The notes beneath the pieces are model-generated. The model searched no databases, had not been told where the DNA came from, and was given only the letters and a program-made list of their open reading frames with translations. Below are positions 37,621 through 50,600 of a stretch of DNA of 64,000 bases, in pieces; the first letter of the stretch is position 1, and each line of letters begins with the position of its first letter. The DNA comes from Gymnorhina tibicen (Eukaryota; Chordata; Aves; Passeriformes; Artamidae), in the NCBI GenBank assembly GCA_013399875.1, contig VXAZ01001749.1, forward strand, positions 467,429-531,428, written 5' to 3'. A program made the translations under genes and the position numbers.

Positions 37621-40598
37621 ATATTGGGTTTTTCTAATAAGTTGAAACCTTTCTCTAAGGCAGAAGAATCAGCTTTTATCAGAAATAAATTTTCTGGAGA
37701 GCATCTGCAGTAGTTTATAAAAGTCTGTTAATAATTTAGGTTCAAGTGATCTTTCAGAGAGCAGCTCTGCATTTCACAGTTCAGTATGGCTGAAATTCTA
37801 GAACACTTACTATCTTCCAGGATTTCCTTTAGTGAAATTTCCAAACCTTCTATGACGCACAAATAGTTTGGAGGACAAAATCTTACTAACTAGATGCTGG
37901 TTACACAGCAAATTCTAGTCCTTGCACTGGGGGAAGAAGCAACACAGATAGTTACAGCTCCCTATTTGGAGAGAAGAAAGCAATTCCTGAGTTCTGCCAG
38001 GACCACACAACACATCAGTCAGCGGGAACTGCATGGCCAGGGCTGGAACACTGCACATCACCTCACTCTTCTGGCTGTGCAGCCTCTGCACTCAGCTGTC
38101 TCCTTTCATTAACTGGTTCTCTGCCTTGCAGAGCAGCACGAGGTGGGGTGATTTGTATGGCAGGAGCAATATTCTTGGCAGACTTATGACCTTTACCCAG
38201 CAGAACCAATGGACAATGAGTCGAGCTGAGTCTTTTTATTGACTGAATTTCCATTACCTTCACAGGCTTTCTTTCCTGGCTTGTCCTTTTATCTTATTAC
38301 GGACAGAACCTACATTTACCGGACAATAGCTTCCACATGGGTCTCTTTTCATTTCCCAGAAAATATCACTACTACACTTTTTAAAATTACTCAAGACCTG
38401 TTCTTTACCCCTCTTTACAACAAACTATTTGTTCATTCAGTAAATGCACCACGTAACTGTCTTCCTACCATAGCATTTACACCCACACACCTGAAGGGGC
38501 TGTATCAATTTTTGAAATATCCTATGTGTTCCCTACAAAGCTACAGTAGGCTTACAAAGTTTTAGACATTTTCTAGTTGCTTATATAGGATTTGTTGAAA
38601 TTGCCTTTAAAAACAGTTTAGAAACTAAGTTATAGAATTATCATTAATTCTATTTCCGTCTTATTTAGGTACACATCCTCTGTGAAAAACATTACAGAGT
38701 TTTCCATTATAAATGAAAGGTAATGATGTGAATAATGGTATTCAAGTCACACCATCTCCAGTTTTTATATCATGATGCAAACTGACCTCATAATTTTGTC
38801 ATCTTCTGTATTTACAGCCCAATAATGCTTTTCTGGCAGTTCACAAGGGCTACTGAATTTACGAGGCACTTGCAAGTCAGGTATTTTATGAATACTACCT
38901 GCATTTCTCGAAAATTATTTCTAGGGAAATTTAAGTCTACTGTGTATACTGGATTAAAATAGCATAGGAACTAAGTCATAAGTTATACTATTTTGTTTTA
39001 AATTTTATTATATGGAAATACAAGTTTTCATTGTTGATCATATTAACTTGATATGATAAAACACTTTATTTTTACAGATAATGGTGTTTATTTGTTTTTT
39101 TTTTCAGTATATAAAATGTACAAAGTACCAAATTACTTTAGCACATGCATAAAAATAACTTAATAAAACCTGACTTAACCAATGTATGGGAAAAAAGAAG
39201 ACAAACAATGTAGCTTGCACTAAAATATAGGCAATTTTAATGTCATCAGACCAATAAAATCAATTTTGGAATAGAGAATCCAAACTTCTGTCTGAAGGTA
39301 CCTCCTGTTGCACTCTGTGGATTATAGTCAATTATCTCTCTCTGCTTCATCCATTCAACAACTCATAAGGAGATGGCTCCTTTGACAACCCAAGGCAGAG
39401 AGGTCTTCTAGACAAACATAAGTACCTTGATTTACATGTCAAAGGGAACAGGAATCCAGGATTATTCTTTAACTCCAGGAATATATTGGAAATACATGGC
39501 TGTGTGTTGCAATAACTGATGCATGTGGGTGAACTTGCACAGAAAGTTTCATATTGTTCATTTCATAAAATCTAACCAGAAGATTTTGAATCCATAAAAA
39601 TATGGATGGCAAGTGAGACAAGTGGCTGAAGACATCTGTGTGAGGAGAAACACATATTATCCTGCACAACTGACTGACAGCGAGCTCTCATAAAACATTT
39701 CAGACTGTTGGTAAAATATAAAGAAGTTGTATCTGAAACGTCCTCTCCTCCTACCCCTGCCCCCCACCACACATAAATCATCCAGTTAAAACTTGGACAA
39801 GCAAAATCCACATTAATGACACCAAGTGAAAGTGAAATAGGACTGCTTTTAAAAATTAGTACACCTCTTGTTCAGGCAGTTAAAAAATTGACAAAGTGAT
39901 GTTAGGGTTTCACAGGTACAAAGCAGGTCTGAAACCGGACAATTAATCTTGATTGTCTCAATAGTCTCAATTTGATTAATTTTCCCTAGCCACCTTCTCC
40001 CCTTGTCATCTCACCTTACATTAAAGTCACAGAGATTTTGTTGCTGATTCCAAACAAAACAGATCAAGCTAAAAACCTGACAGACAAAATATGGTGTAGA
40101 CAGGATCCCTTTGCTCTATCCCAGAGTGTTGTAACCCCCTCTCCTAACTGGGCTATCTATTGAAAAAAAATCCCTTTTAAAATAAGTAATATTAAAATCT
40201 TTTGAAACAAATTGATTCCCTGACACCTACAGTCACATACAGAATTCTAGTTCTAAGCCTTCAAAGCAGAAAGGGAGAGAGGGAGAAAGAAATAGATGAG
40301 AGTGTACATATGTGAGATGAGGACGATTTGCTGAATCACACATCAAAGCAGATGTAGGAGCAAGGCCTGTGTCAGATACTTTAAATACACAGTGGTACAT
40401 CCAAAACATGCAGAATTCAGTTCTGTGTTCCTGGACAGCTCAGACATACTGTAGACAATGACTAAAATGAGCAATAAAGCCCTCTGAGAGGAGGATGCAA
40501 TTGAAAAGAGATTGAAGATTAAATCAAAGAGTGTCACATTTAATATTCAGAACACTCTAACTAAATCCTTACTGCCTGGGCTATAAATGGAATCTTAC

Positions 40599-40660
40599 CG
40601 TGGGTTGGAATGAGAAAGTGGGCTCATTTCTTTCTGATAGTGATGCTCCTGAGTGATGGG
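40599..40660 (-). CDS. CFAP20DC: CFAP20DC short internal coding exon (62 bases)
   Basis: This exon is too short to appear as a long open frame and was found by the phase gap between its neighbours: the previous exon ends in phase 0, whereas the next needs two carried bases. Reading the minus strand from the acceptor ttttccatag gives PITQEHHYQKEMSPLSHSN, then Pro and a split Arg codon at the donor CG|GTAAGAT. I recall a matching human segment (a HYQKEM core followed by a Pro/Ser-rich stretch ending NPR). The length of 62 leaves phase 2, exactly as required. If it were skipped, the following exon would be read out of frame and meet a stop after 21 codons. Confidence 0.85.
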
Positions 40661-42539
40661 CTATGGAAAACAAAAAATAATAGATTGTTTAGAAGTATGT
40701 CACAGATCTGGTATGAGCATATACATTTGCAGCTTCTGATATTAGAATTTTACAGTCTTTTTTCTTATCTGTGAAATTAAAAATGGATATTCTGGTCCTA
40801 ACTGTGCAAAAGTACAAGTTTAAAGATGATTCTTGTCTGGGTGGAAACATATATGAATTAAGGAGTTGATCACACAGTCATTTCTCTGCTGCCTGTGAGT
40901 GTTGGGACAGTCAGGAAACTTCAGAGATTGAGGGTGGTAAAGTCTTGTGTGACAGAAGAATCTGGATTGAACGTGTGTAGGAAGCATGAGGAAGGAACTC
41001 TTGGTAGGATCTGTGCAGAATGAACAATTTTTAAGAGTAGGAAACACCAAGGGAGAGGTAAGAGGGCTGGCACACCAGGTGATAAGCACCCCTAACAGTA
41101 ATTTTAGCAGTCCCAAATGAAGGTTACTGAAGCACATATGATTCCCCATGGCACCACAGCTTTGAAGCCTGGATTAAGCTGTTCATGAATAGCTAACAGT
41201 GGACTGTATGACTATTCATACAAAATATGATAATTTTCCAGTCTTCAAATCTTACCTACCTATTGTAAGTACATACCCCAGAAGTTTCAAACTACATTTG
41301 GTTTATGGCATTAAAAACAGTTCTTTTCAAAAAAGATCAATATTCATAAACTGATGCAAAAATTCAAGAATTCTAAAATCCATAAATACATTTTCTCCCA
41401 CAATATATGTAGTTCTACCAGAAGAGACTCCCCCTGCCATTATCACACACCTCAAAAGCAGTTCTAAACAAATCATTGAAGGAAATGCAAAAGAAGTGAA
41501 AATGCAAGCATACATTAACAATACTTGTACAATTTAGCACACAAAATGCTAAAATAATAAAAAGTGTTATGAAAGGAATTTTTTTTTACAAAAATCAATA
41601 TAAAAATGAGTATGTTCTCATGGTTTCAGAAAATGGAAAGGGATATTGTAAAATACATGTTCAGGATGAATGACATCCTAATTACTACCAAAAATGACTC
41701 ACTGCCTGGTGGTGGATAGTGCAATTCCCAGATGATAGCTAGTGGAAGATTGAGGACAAGACAGAGAGACAATTAGTCAGTCTATGAACCAGAGTATCTG
41801 TCTAAATAATTTTTGGTCTTATTTCATAGTAAAGAGTACTCTGCCTCAGTTTTGCAATTTGACTTGATGTGAACAGATCCCTCCAGGGGTTGTCAAACTG
41901 AGCTCACAGTTGGCATAATTCTGGGTTTAAATAACACTCCTCTTTTCTGTCAGACTTCAGTTCTGCCAGACCATTTTTGTGTTAAGTGGCTTTCTTTTCT
42001 GAAAACTCACAAAAGAGGCCAGAAGACCTTCCACAAATTAGGTGTGAACCTGGAAGTATTCTTTCAAATATTTTTCAGATCAAGACTTATGTGACTGAAA
42101 TTATATTTTGGAAGTTGCTTGTGGAACAAGTAATCTTTCTTCTCTGTGAGTTCTTCTTACTGGAAAGACACATCTTAGTGGTGGGCATAATTTGGATTCT
42201 GCTAATGCAACCTTATACCACGATTATACCACTACGAGCTTCCAGGATGTATCAGTGAGCAATTAGGAGAATCTTCCTTCTCCTTTGCATTTCTGACTGA
42301 GAAACAGGGACCATACACAGTAAGAAACCCTGACTTCTCTTATAGATAATTGTGGGATTCTGTTTTGAATTCCACCTGTTGGTTTTGCTGTGCCTTAAAT
42401 CATTCCTCCCCTGCTGGGGGAGGATTTCTGAGTCCTTGCCTGGATTTTGGTCAGTTAACGGACATTCAGCCTTCTCTGCTCTCAGATTATTAAGTCTTAT
42501 CAGAAAAGTTAGGAGTACAGCAGAGGGATGTGAATGCTG

Positions 42540-43170
42540 AGGAAAATGCGCAGAATGCCGCCGAAATCAAGATAACACGGTGTTTTTAAAGCTAAACAAT
42601 CCAATCAGTGTTTGAAACGACAGATATTTTCACTTTTCTACCAATATTCAACAAATATTTTTATTACGTCCACAGGAACTGAGGATTTTTCTATCCAATC
42701 ACTTTAAACAATTTTTCTGCATTACATGGAGTAGTAAGAAGAAGAAGAAGAAGGTTATAGAACAACAACAATCCTCCATTTTGGAGTTTTTGCTTTTTAT
42801 CTATTTGCTACTTTAACAAACCCAACACCTTTATATTTTCACCCTGTGTAACCTTACATAATATTCTATCACCTAGTTCACACCGCAGTGCGTTCACATT
42901 ATTCCCAGAGAGTTGGCAGCTTTCTCCATGGACGAAGGTCAAAACCAGTGTGTTCCAGGGGGGTAAAATTCTTAAAATAGGCAGGGAAATATTCCCCACA
43001 CTCTGGACTCCCACAGATAATCTTTCTCCAGAATGTTTGTGTTGTATCTGAATTGATGTCTGAAGTGTGGAAACAGCTATCCAAGAAGCTGAATGGGCCA
43101 ATTCTCTGACAGGGCAAGAAAGTCTTACAGGATCTCTAGAATAAAGCAAGGCATTTAAGCAGAAATGTTT
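42540..43170 (+). mobile_element. LTR-like/ERV-derived segment
   Basis: This roughly 630-base stretch differs in texture from the intron. It contains CCTCCATTTTGGAGTTTTTGC, an AACAAACCCAACACC block, CCAGAGAGTTGGCAGCTTTC, and finally AGAATAAAGCAAGG (AATAAA at 43140-43145), an arrangement that recalls avian endogenous retroviral LTRs. The ends were not defined and no target duplication was found. The open frames on its minus strand (42808-43149) are not believed to be genes. Confidence 0.4.
42735..42753. repeat. (AAG)n short repeat
   Basis: Six AAG-type triplets in a row, inside the LTR-like segment at 42.5-43.2 kb. Confidence 0.9.
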
Positions 43171-44494
43171 TGTAAGTTTTGCAAATTTTCTTGGATAATG
43201 TATATATGTGTGGGTATAAACTTCACATTAAACTCTGCAATATACAGAAGCGTGTCTTTCATAGTGTTGCAAAGCTAGCATGGATTTTCATAGGCCTTAA
43301 GATTTAAGAAAACATTCTGGTAAGACACAGTCAAATAAAATATTTTAAAATATTTAGCTCTAAATACACATATTATTGAATTGAAACTGTGCCCCACACG
43401 TTTTACAAGGGTTTACAGTCCTCCTTCAAAGTAAGCCCATTTTAAAGTAGAAAGTTTTTCCTATTTATAACTGAAAGCTATGCTGGATAATGTATAATAT
43501 TCAAAGTGATTTTATTCTTTTTTGGCTGTCATAGTTTACAGCAGCTGCTAAACCACTTACATTTCAACATTTTCTCCTGACAGCATATATTCAGTTCTTG
43601 GTAAACTATCATAGAACATAAACCCACAATTTTAGTATATATAGTTGTTTAAGGACATCTGTTCTAACTGCAACACAGTAATATGATTGACCTACGTGCC
43701 TTTTACATTCACAGGGGTTTCTCAGATTCATTAAAGTCAGTAACATGACACTTTTCAATGACTCTGGAAATTAGGCTAAAACGTGTAAGTGATGAAAAAA
43801 TTAAACTCACTTAGAATGTGGTTTATACATAAAATAATGCTTGGATACATAAATTCACTATCTAACATGATTATACCCTGCCCTGCCTTGCAAAACATCA
43901 AAGGTATTTCAAAATTAAAGATACACAAAAAGCTGCCTTCTGGTGGTGCTATTGCCATAGATTACAACTAAAGGACACAAATGCATAAAATGAAGAAAAA
44001 TTTGGAAGAAAATACTCCTTATTTATCTTTGAAAAACATAAGAGAAAGCAATTGATACTACTGATTTAAAGAATGAGGAAGATACAACCTGGAAACACAT
44101 GTAAGCATGAAAGTTTAATCATAACAAGAATTTCAAGCTGTCCTTAATTTCTCAAATTCCAATATGAGGATTATTTCTATTTCTTTTCCATATACTGCAC
44201 TGCTAAAATCATTTACCTATACAACTGGAAGATGGCTACAGATCTATATCTATGTATATATCTCTCTCTCTAAACTTTCCTGCAGTTTGTACGTCTGATT
44301 TTGGAAGGATTAAGCATTTGAAAATTCTCTTGACTCAAATGATGGCGGTACTAAAGATCAGGGATATAAAAACAAATCTGCTGTTATTCTACACATATAT
44401 TTTTTACATAATAAATATATATAAGGAATAAACATACATATAAGAAACACTTCTTTATAAAAACTGGAAGCTGAAGAAATGATGAGTTTACTAG

Positions 44495-45207
44495 TATGGG
44501 GGGATGAAGCGATTGAGAGCAGCCCTGTGGAGAAGGACTTGGGAGTATTGGGGGATGAAGAGCAAGATATAACCTGTCAGACCAGAATGCCAATTGTGTC
44601 CTGGGCTGAATCCAAAGGAAGCACTGGGAGCAGGTTGAGGGATGGAATTCTGCCCCTCTACTCTGCCCCTGTGAGACCCCACCTGGAGAACTGTGTCCAG
44701 CTCTGGGGTCCTCAGCACAGGAAAGACATGGACGTGCTGGAGTGAGTCCAGAGCAGGGCTGCAAAAATTATCAGAGGACTGGAAGACCTCTCCTATGGAG
44801 ACAGGCTGAGAGAGTTGGGGTTTTCAGCATGGAGAAGAGAAGGCTCTGGGAAGGTCTTACTGCAGCCTTTCAGTACCTAAAGGAGGCTTTAGAAGAAAGA
44901 TGGGGACAGAGTTTTTAGCAGGGCCTGCTGTGGTAGGACAAAGGGCAACAGTTTTAAACTACAAGAAGGTAGATTTAGAGCAGATGTTAGGAAGAATTTT
45001 TTTACAATGTGGGTGGTGAGGCACTGGAACAGGTTGCCCAGAGAAGCTGTGACTGCCCATCCCTACAAATGTTCAAGGCCAGGTTGGATGGGGACCTGAG
45101 CAACTGGGTCTAGTGGAAAGTGTCCTTGCCCAGTGGTAGGAGGGATGGATTAGGTGACCTTTAAGGGTCCCTTCCAAACCAAACTATTCTATAATTCTAT
45201 GATTTTA
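44495..45207 (+). mobile_element. CR1 LINE fragment (about 0.7 kb)
   Basis: The plus strand carries the last part of CR1 ORF2 and the 3' end. Landmarks are TGTGGAGAAGGACTTGGGAGT, GTGAGACCCCACCTGGAG, CTGTGTCCAGCTCTGGGG, CATGGAGAAGAGAAGGCTCTGGG, GGCACTGGAACAGGTTGCCCAGAG and the terminal ATTCTATAATTCTATG repeat. The reading frame is broken (stop after the ATGGACGTGCTGGAG segment). It is the longest and clearest CR1 copy in the window. Confidence 0.96.
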
Positions 45208-47488
45208 GGTCTTACAGAAAGAGAATGCATGACTAAAGACTTTTTCATTTCAGTTAACCATTTGAATACTGGCATAGCATTGCTACTCTCAAGTCTTCTG
45301 AAATGTTGTAAGCATATCAAAATATATTAACATTTAACATCAGCATACCAAAATTTCCTCAACTACTCTTTTAAAAGCTTCTGTGTTAAAAGAATGTGGG
45401 GTGATTAAATAATCACTTCCATTAACAAATGTTGTTAACAGCTTTCTTAGATACCAAAGGTCTACAAAGTCAATTATCACCCTCACATAGATACTCTATT
45501 TTTCCAAATGTTGGAACAGAATTACATCAAGCAGTGTTAAACACACAAGCCCATACTCAAAAAAATGCCATAATATCTATGAATAGCTGGTGCTCTGGCT
45601 GATATCTCAAAAAGGAAAATATGAAGTGAAACAGCAGATGCTGGGGACTGACTGACACTGTACAGAGTTGCTCTCCATAAAGGCTGAGGTAAATGGGTAG
45701 GGAAGACCTGGAAAGCTGAATTTCTTTGTTTTTGTGAGGGATTAAGTGGTTAATCTTTATCTGAGAATGATTAGGTTTCTTTCCTAAGTTATCCCTCCTT
45801 GGAAATGAGGTTCTTGCCATTTAATCTTAAACCCTCAATGTCCACCTTGCAAAATGCAGAGGAGAAACCTGCCAAGGCTGAATGTGTAAGGCACACCAAA
45901 CTCTTCAGTCAGCTGAATGAAATGTGAAAAACTCTCTCAAAGACAAATCTTGCCTTTTACATTTGAATTATGTAGTGAAAGATGGCCATAAAGGGCCGTT
46001 ATGAAAAACTACAACTATCTTAAATTGCAGTTTCTATTACTAAGCTATTATACCTAAACACTTTTTTTAGATTGAAGCTACAGAAGTTGATCAAGGCAGT
46101 AAGATCAAAGAATAGTCTTTGCAATGACATTGTGCTTCACTGAATACTGACGGAGTACATTTAACTTTAAAAGTTCATTTTATTTTAGTCATGTAATTTG
46201 TATTAACCAAACCTGATGTGTCTAAATATTCTTATCAATTTCCTTTTAATTAAACTACTAAAAATTAATGAGACTGCTATTCTCTATATTTGAGTTCCAT
46301 TTGTCTGGTCTTGCAGATTTGTACCATGTTTGAGCCTATTTAGTGAGTACAGAGAAAACACATTGGAAATATCATTAAATTAACAAAATGTGTAATGGGT
46401 AATCAAATAGGTAATACCAACTAATGTTTCACTGATGTCCTGAGAAATATTACTCTGCAAATCAAGTTCTTATTTGTACAATTACCCACTTATCAATACA
46501 TTTCTTCTCATTTGAAACCTTCATTTAACAGGGTACTCCAAAGTTCCAGCACTGTGTTGACCATTCACTATGGAAAGTTGCTGCTACAGGCCTCTATTTG
46601 GACACTGCAGAACCTTGAAGGTAATTTGCACCTAACATTTTAGAGCATTTACTCTGCAATAGTTTATATTGGGGCAACACAGCTGTGTTTACTCTTCTAA
46701 TGTTCGATCTGCCTCAGAGTTGTGCTGTGTGCTTTACTTAAGCCACATTCATTGTTTATTATTGCTTCAACTGTAATAAAATAACAGCTATATTGCTGAT
46801 GTATAAATGGAGTATGAGGTTATCTAGTTTTACAGCAGCTCCTGCTACTACTTTTATATAATTCCTGAAATGTTATTCTGTGCTTTCATACATTCAATAC
46901 TTTTTGGTGTACTGCAACAAATACTCTGCTTCTTATAGCAGTACTGTCACATAGTGCAGCTGTGTGTGATTCTGTACCACTTTGTACCAGGACAAATAAT
47001 GATCCAAGGTGAAAAATACATAATGATCACATACTAAGTGCTCAGAACTACTGCAGCTTTTTGCTGCTTTCTCCTGCTTCAGTTCTTTAAACATTTAGCT
47101 TTCCAGTAATGAGACTTTATCATTGTAAGAAGCAATTATTTTCCATTACTCACACTGTAATGCAGCTGCTGACTGGTATATCTGGGTTTCATTCATTTTG
47201 GAACTATTTTTAAGTACTATATCACACACCTGCAGGTTGTCAGCCACTATTGTGACAAACTGTACAGCCTACGTGATTATTCAGGATTCTAGGAAGGAAT
47301 ATATATAATAGACTTGCTCTTTATCCACAGTGGTACTAGAGAACCTGCTAGAAGTGCATGTATCCTGGTTAAGTGTTTTACTTGGTAAGTTCTACAAGCC
47401 TTTGGTAATGATACCTTAAATTTCAGCTCTACTCAAAGAAAATTTAGTATTCAAGACACCTGAGAAAATACTGTGGGTTTAGACTTAC

Positions 47489-47695
47489 TGGTGGGAAACA
47501 GGAGTTCCAGGTTGCTGTATCATCATCACTGCTTGTACTGATGTTGACATTGCAGATATCGATCTGTGACACGCTCAGCCCATGGGAGATCCCAGCATCC
47601 CGTAATTCTTCATTTTGTTGTCTCTTCATGCTGGCCAGCATCTGTAGTTCAGATGAACTCAGTCTATTTGACTGGTACTTTTCCCTGTCATACTT
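47489..47695 (-). CDS. CFAP20DC: CFAP20DC internal coding exon, conserved helical segment
   Basis: This exon of 207 bases (69 codons) is in phase 0 at both ends, with acceptor ccatttcatttcacag and a consensus donor CCA|GTAAGTC. It encodes [18 protein letters not shown], then a probable amphipathic helix [13 protein letters not shown], and then [14 protein letters not shown] Ser/Asp-rich sequence leading to TWNSCFPP. I recall a closely similar segment in human C3orf67, and this appears to be one of the better conserved parts of the tail. The conservation of a short helix inside a mostly disordered region suggests a binding peptide; the partner is unknown. Confidence 0.9.
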
Positions 47696-50600
47696 CTGTG
47701 AAATGAAATGGAAAAGTCAACAATACAGACAGGATCACCAAACAGAATAGATGAATCAAACCCAGAGAGACCTTGGAGAATCTCTCAGAGAATTTTCAAG
47801 AAGCTACAATACTGAAAGAGAAACAAAATGTTTAGTAGAAAAAATTAGTTAACAGATTTCTGTTCAGCTATGAAGATCAAGCATATTTACACATAATTAC
47901 AGGAAGGAAGAACACCACAAACACTGTAATGAACTGCAGTTTTTATCCAGGGTGTTTGGTGAAGTTGCTGTTCCACTGCAATTAAAAACAGAAGATAAAA
48001 GCAGGCTTTAAGAAGTTCAAAAATCCATCAGCTATTAAATGCAAACCTTGAATTAAACCCAATCCCACAGTTATCACAGTATAATCAACAGCATCAACAT
48101 AACATTTAGTTATTGGTCAAACACAGTATAAAATTTCTCTGGAAAGCCATGTCAACATTAAATTTCAAAAGTTATTCTAGCAATTTGTTAGTGTATGAAT
48201 TTTCAAGTAAACTTCAATGTTTAAACTTCAATGTTTTCAAATCCACTGGTTGAATTGTTAATGTAACCCTAATTGTTATATGAAACTTGATCCACAAGCC
48301 AAAAGCTGCAAACACATACCAACCATTTTGCAGTTGGTACTTAAGCCTCACTCAAAACCTTAAGATAAGACAGTGTAAAGTCACCCAACCTGCTGTTGGC
48401 ATCATCTTTGTTGAAAGAACTCCTTCTTTATGAAAAGCTTTCCCTTTTTTAAAGGGTCCACATAGATTGCTCTTTCACAAAGGAACAATTCTAATACTTG
48501 AGGCATCTAGTTTTTGTTCTAAATGTAAGTAGAAAGCATTTCTGCTTGAAAAGTGAATCCAGGCAGTGACCAGGACTTGAACGGATTTCGATCACTGGAA
48601 TATTGGCCAGTGGGCTGTGAGACACTATACAACAGTATCCCAAAGAGGGACAGTGCTTTGATTCTAGTGAAGAGAATGGAGCTTTTAGACCAGGAGTGTA
48701 TCATATTCCTGGCAGAAGGGAGGATCTCTCAGTCTGTTTTGCTGTGAGATGGTACCAGGTAACAGAAGACCTCAAGAACACACATAAGTCAGCAGTACAA
48801 GTGATACAAACACTGACAGCTTTTCCTGCTATGAAATGCAGTGGGTAATGTTTTAGTGTGTCTTCTAGGGGTACAAAAGTCACCTTACCACCAGAATTGA
48901 TACTGAAATTACGATTACAACTCCTTTGCTTTCTTCCTATGTATAAAACATACAAGGTACAAGAAGATGACAGAAGATACAAAGCATAAGATGACAGAAG
49001 CAGTTTGCATAGCTACCATTCCTTTTTTACCCCTGGCTTATGAGGTCCAAATTTCATTCCTGAATATTGAGATTACTATTACCATTTTTAATCCTAAAAT
49101 AATACGAGATGTTTTCTCTAGACCCTTTCTGAATGCCTGTTATTAGCTCAGTGACTATTAGTCATTTGTTCACCTCACCCAAAGCTTGCTTTGTTACACT
49201 TGGGGAGCCTGCTTTGCTCTGATGTACCAGTATTCTACCAGATCTGCAGCTGCTGTAACTTTTATTGATCTTACTGAACATGCTGATTTCCTGTTAATTT
49301 TCCTATATATAAACCTTCTGCAGTTATTTGATTATTATAAGAGAAGCTCTGGCTTATCTTTCTTCCCTCATATAATTGGTATGCAGTCATTAAACTGACA
49401 GAATGAACTGGTGCTCTGCAGAATAAAAGCACTAACTACTGAAAGAACTTTTTTTCTCATTCTCTTTTTAATAAAAGCACAAAAGTTGCCCAAACTTGCT
49501 TGTCTGTTCCTTTACATCTATGAAGAAAGATGCATAGATTTTTGGAATTATCACAGCATAATTCTAAACATCTGCTGTTCCCCCACCCCCTCCCTAACTT
49601 ATTTCAAATTGTCATTCTGTTCTATTTTCCTGTAATGGTCTCCCTCTGAAAATACCATACTCAGGAAGGAGAAGAGATGCTATGACCATTTTCTGTGTTA
49701 AACATCCCCTACAATACACTAATGAAGGAGAAATAGTTTGTATTATTTATTCTTCAACTTCAGGTGACTACTACCAGAAAACCTCTTCACTAATTTTATA
49801 TTGTCTTTGTTGGTTTTCAAAGAGAGAATTTGAAAATTGAATTTGAAATTAAGTTAACTTTGTAATTTAGGAGAATCTTTTGATGTAAGAAGTAATTTTG
49901 CAGTACTTGTAAATTTGTCTAAAATTAATATTTCATTTAGTAATTAAAAGCTTATCTTGTCTATTTGCATACCCTTCCCTTACAATAAAGTATTTTTATT
50001 AAGCACTTAAAACTTTTGCTTGATTGATAAAACCTGTTGTTTAAAGGATTTTTTTCATATATAATGACATTTTCATTCTTCTAGGTTCAAATGATTTATT
50101 CAGAATTGTTTGAATGTAGTTATACGTGTGGAAAACTTTAATTACCAGCTATCTACATGCTTGCAATATTACCCAGAGGGCTATACTTCTTTCTTAATTA
50201 AAAATATTTGAACTTAATAATAGAGAACTCTATTAAAACATGAATAAAACATTGCAAAAAACCAGGTCCTTAAAGCATATTAAGCAGCTGGCAAATCAAT
50301 TGCAGGAAGACTTGGTTAAGCAGTTGTTTTTTTACTTGTCCTCTGTACGAGCACAAAAAGAAGTGTCAAAGAACTCCGAGGAAGGGCTTCTGTAAAATGT
50401 TAAGACTTGATCCTATCAAGTATAAGACCTAGATCTGCCAGATGCTTTAATCTTATGTTTTGTAGCAATAAAACAAAGTCTGTAGCTAATGACTTTCTAT
50501 CCATTAATAATAGGATTTGTTCTTGAAAAAAAATACTTACAAGCAACAAATCACATGTGCAATACATTTACAGCTACAAGTGCAGTATGGTAATAACCTT

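Larger units (their letters stand above)
27299..40598 (-). other. CFAP20DC intron (13.3 kb, largest in window)
   Basis: AT-rich intron. Items inside are listed separately: a decayed coding-like segment at 28.4-29.1 kb, a TG/G microsatellite at 31.2 kb, an AATAAA plus A-run at 33.7 kb, duplicated ATGCAAAT octamers at 36.46 kb and an LTR-like GC-rich block at about 37.3-37.6 kb. A GC-richer patch with no identity lies at 37.9-38.2 kb, and another moderately GC-rich patch at 35.0-35.3 kb. Confidence 0.7.
40661..47488 (-). other. CFAP20DC intron (6.8 kb)
   Basis: AT-rich intron carrying a CR1 copy (44.5-45.2 kb) and an LTR-like segment (about 42.54-43.17 kb), listed separately. The rest is featureless to inspection. 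Confidence 0.7.

Noticed and set aside
38239..38565. 108-codon plus-strand open frame
   Set aside because: Intronic, antisense to CFAP20DC, AT-rich, with no recognisable motif or promoter.
42808..43149. 113-codon minus-strand open frame
   Set aside because: It lies inside a segment that looks like a plus-strand LTR with a poly(A) signal, and the peptide matches nothing I know.
44384..44764. Open frames on both strands (126 and 88 codons)
   Set aside because: They are fragments of, or antisense to, the CR1 element.
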